Below, in pieces: positions 62,426 to 64,000 of a DNA stretch of 64,000 nucleotides. A program made the position numbers and the translations under genes. Position 1 is the first letter of the stretch, and every line of letters begins with the position of its first letter. The notes below the pieces were generated by a model. The model ran no database searches. It was not told the DNA's origin and saw only the letters and a program-made list of their open reading frames with translations. Source of the stretch: Paenisporosarcina macmurdoensis (GTDB taxonomy: Bacteria; Bacillota; Bacilli; Bacillales_A; Planococcaceae); assembly GCF_042658845.1 (NCBI RefSeq), contig NZ_JBHSRI010000002.1, positions 124,001-188,000 of the forward strand, given 5' to 3'.

Positions 62426-62466
62426 AGAAGTCATTCGTCCTAGTATAGGCGAGTGGCTTTTTTATT
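62426..62466 (+). terminator. Terminator after the SLH-NlpC gene
   Basis: AAGTCATTCGTCCTA pairs with TAGGCGAGTGGCTT (imperfect), followed by T. Confidence 0.8.
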
Positions 62467-62581
62467 TACGTTATTATATGGGTAATAATCTTTATCTATT
62501 CATAGTTTACCCGAATTATCTTTTAATAAACCTCCTTTTCTATTAAAATGGAAATAGTCACAATTATTGGAGGAAATGAAA

Positions 62582-64000
62582 ATGATACATATAAGAAAGG
62601 TTATACTTCTTGTTGTCATGTTTACATTGGCATTTACTATGTTATTAACTACCAACACTGCTAGAGCAGATGATATTTCTGGAACATTGGAACTTGAAAT
62701 GCGAGAAGCCGTAGAACGTGGAATATTACTTGGTTATGGAGACGGGAAATTTGGCCAAGAAGACGACGTAACACGAGGACAGTTTGCCGCATTTATGGAA
62801 CGTGCTTTGAACCTACCAGCCTCAAATGGAAGCTTTGTAGATGTTAGGAAAGACTCAAAGTTAGCACCATCCATTTATGCAGTCGCTAACGCTGGTATTA
62901 TGATTGGTGGATCTGACAATACATTTAATCCTGATGCACTTATCACACGTGGTCAAGTAGCATTGACTATTAAAAATGCATTAAATTATAGCGAAATGGT
63001 AATAGATTCAAGTCGTTTAGATTTCACCGATGCCAATTCGATGTCGTCCGTGACTTTAAGCGCGGTATATAATGCAATTCATTACAACATAATTAGTGGC
63101 TATCCGAAAGTTGTGAATGGAGTTACCACGTTAAGTTATAAACCCGAACTTAATGCCACACGTGCTCAGGCAGCAGCATTCATTATACGTCTATTGAATG
63201 CAAAGGAAAGCTATGTACCACCAGTCGAAGAATCACAAGATCCGACTCCTCCAGTGACTCCTCCTGTGGAACCACCAGTTGATGAAACTTTATATCAATT
63301 GGCAGTAATTACGAACAACGAACTGGTTAAGACTGAAACAACATACAAAACATTTGATGAGGCATTGACTGTATATAACGCTAATCTTAGTTATGAAGCT
63401 ATCTACCGTGGAAAAGAGATTATGAAAGTTAAACCAGGTAGCATTGCTTTCGGTGACAATACAGTAAGTAGTAGTGCTCCAAATACAATCATATATTTCG
63501 ATTCAAAGTTTACACAACAAGCAACTTTCATAGAACGTGGACGTGAAATGCGTTATATCGATTCGAATGCAGATTATATTAAAGTACAAGTTGCTGCAAC
63601 GATGGGTTATGTGAAACATTCAGAAACTAATTTAAAACCGAAAAAATTAGTTGTGAGCACAAACCGAGATTATTATGTCGTAAGTCAATGGGGAACATTA
63701 ATCCACCATTTGACTAATCATTACACAAATAAGAATGTTTCTTATCCGGTTGGTCCTGCACCTTCATTCATGCAACAGGGTCCCCAGTATTTAAGTTACG
63801 ATGGGATTCATTTCATGGATGCTAATGGACGAGGAATTGGTAATAACTTTCCTTATTTTCAATATGTTTCTGCTAGAACCACAACGGACTATACTGCAGA
63901 AGAAATTGATGCTTACATCGTAAAAATACTAAATGAGAAATATCCTGCACGAGCTAGCGAATCGAAGCTAATTGGAATGGGGAAACATTTTAAAAAGCTA
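62582..64000 (+). CDS. SLH-anchored N-acetylglucosaminidase-type autolysin (3' truncated by window)
   Basis: 473 residues are visible and the frame is open at the window edge. A signal peptide (TARA) is followed by three SLH repeats (~30-205), a Pro-rich hinge (PPVTPPVEPPVDE), then a region with SH3-like strands (YIKVQVAATMGYVKHSE) and, from ~360, segments such as WGTLIHHLTNHYTNK and YLSYDGIHFMD that match the start of LytD-type glucosaminidases. The last residues (SESKLIGMGKHFKKL) would lead into the catalytic core, which is outside the window, so activity is inferred. GGAGG precedes the ATG. Confidence 0.78.
   Translation, partial: MIHIRKVILLVVMFTLAFTMLLTTNTARADDISGTLELEMREAVERGILLGYGDGKFGQEDDVTRGQFAAFMERALNLPASNGSFVDVRKDSKLAPSIYAVANAGIMIGGSDNTFNPDALITRGQVALTIKNALNYSEMVIDSSRLDFTDANSMSSVTLSAVYNAIHYNIISGYPKVVNGVTTLSYKPELNATRAQAAAFIIRLLNAKESYVPPVEESQDPTPPVTPPVEPPVDETLYQLAVITNNELVKTETTYKTFDEALTVYNANLSYEAIYRGKEIMKVKPGSIAFGDNTVSSSAPNTIIYFDSKFTQQATFIERGREMRYIDSNADYIKVQVAATMGYVKHSETNLKPKKLVVSTNRDYYVVSQWGTLIHHLTNHYTNKNVSYPVGPAPSFMQQGPQYLSYDGIHFMDANGRGIGNNFPYFQYVSARTTTDYTAEEIDAYIVKILNEKYPARASESKLIGMGKHFKKL

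Noticed and set aside
1..64000. Insertion sequence, transposase, prophage, tRNA or rRNA genes
   Set aside because: I looked on both strands for transposase or phage-like proteins, terminal repeats and tRNA cloverleaf patterns and found none.

Overview
The window looks like the chromosome of a low-GC, Gram-positive Bacillales bacterium, most likely Planococcaceae (the Lysinibacillus / Sporosarcina / Psychrobacillus neighbourhood). Evidence: strong AGGAGG-type ribosome sites, frequent TTG and GTG starts, T-rich Rho-independent terminators, sigma-B type promoters, a SAM riboswitch, SLH-anchored surface proteins, and close relatives of Bacillus proteins (RocB, PatA, YflT, BrnQ, YkgA). No rRNA, tRNA, prophage, insertion sequence or CRISPR array was recognised. 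The genus assignment is inference.

Layout. 1-4.4 kb: end of an MFS transporter, two duplicated terminator blocks with short tandem arrays, then the metNIQ methionine importer (minus strand) behind an S-box riboswitch. 4.4-8.9 kb: a MerR regulator with an acyl-CoA dehydrogenase, followed by a damaged stretch (frameshifted NERD gene, a gene with an internal stop) and small genes of unknown role. 9.2-17.1 kb: a PAS-GGDEF-EAL protein, then an operon of a GntR regulator, a CoA-transferase, an HMG-CoA lyase and a three-part TRAP transporter; together these suggest uptake, CoA activation and cleavage of a small branched dicarboxylic acid. 17.5-33.8 kb: nitrogen-scavenging and housekeeping enzymes (pyrrolidone peptidase, M20 amidase, DDAH-like enzyme, YqcI/YcgG protein, SEC-C protein, LCP protein, Excalibur protein, sigma-B dehydrogenase, CopCD, acetyltransferase, peptidase C26, a MurE-like ligase with an atypical motif, an epimerase, a nitroreductase) and an undeclared type I toxin-antitoxin locus. 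33.8-45.4 kb: an eroded RsbR paralogue, a sigma-B YflT-like protein with a long acidic tail, BrnQ, an NlpC/P60 protein, BioY with a BirA box, an exonuclease, a MarR-EmrB pair, an EamA exporter and a NERD protein. 45.5-49.8 kb: an XRE-cupin regulator divergent from a GntR-aminotransferase-RocB operon. 50.2-64 kb: seven secreted cell-wall proteins or enzymes with SLH domains (CAP, 5'-nucleotidase, unknown, amidase, subtilase, NlpC/P60, probable glucosaminidase) plus VanZ and a membrane-anchored Gly/Ser-rich protein.

The most unusual signal is a set of at least eight intergenic tandem arrays, each just downstream of a terminator or terminator-like hairpin. All keep a period of 21 bp (strictly so in seven), yet they fall into at least three unrelated consensus families (CGCTSATAG, TTTAGTTGTAA / AGTTGGAA, ATCGTGA). 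In several places they form a repeated hairpin-array-tail module. A second notable item is the type I toxin-antitoxin locus at about 32.6-32.9 kb: a 35-residue hydrophobic peptide, a Shine-Dalgarno-sequestering hairpin, and a strong convergent promoter for an antisense RNA.
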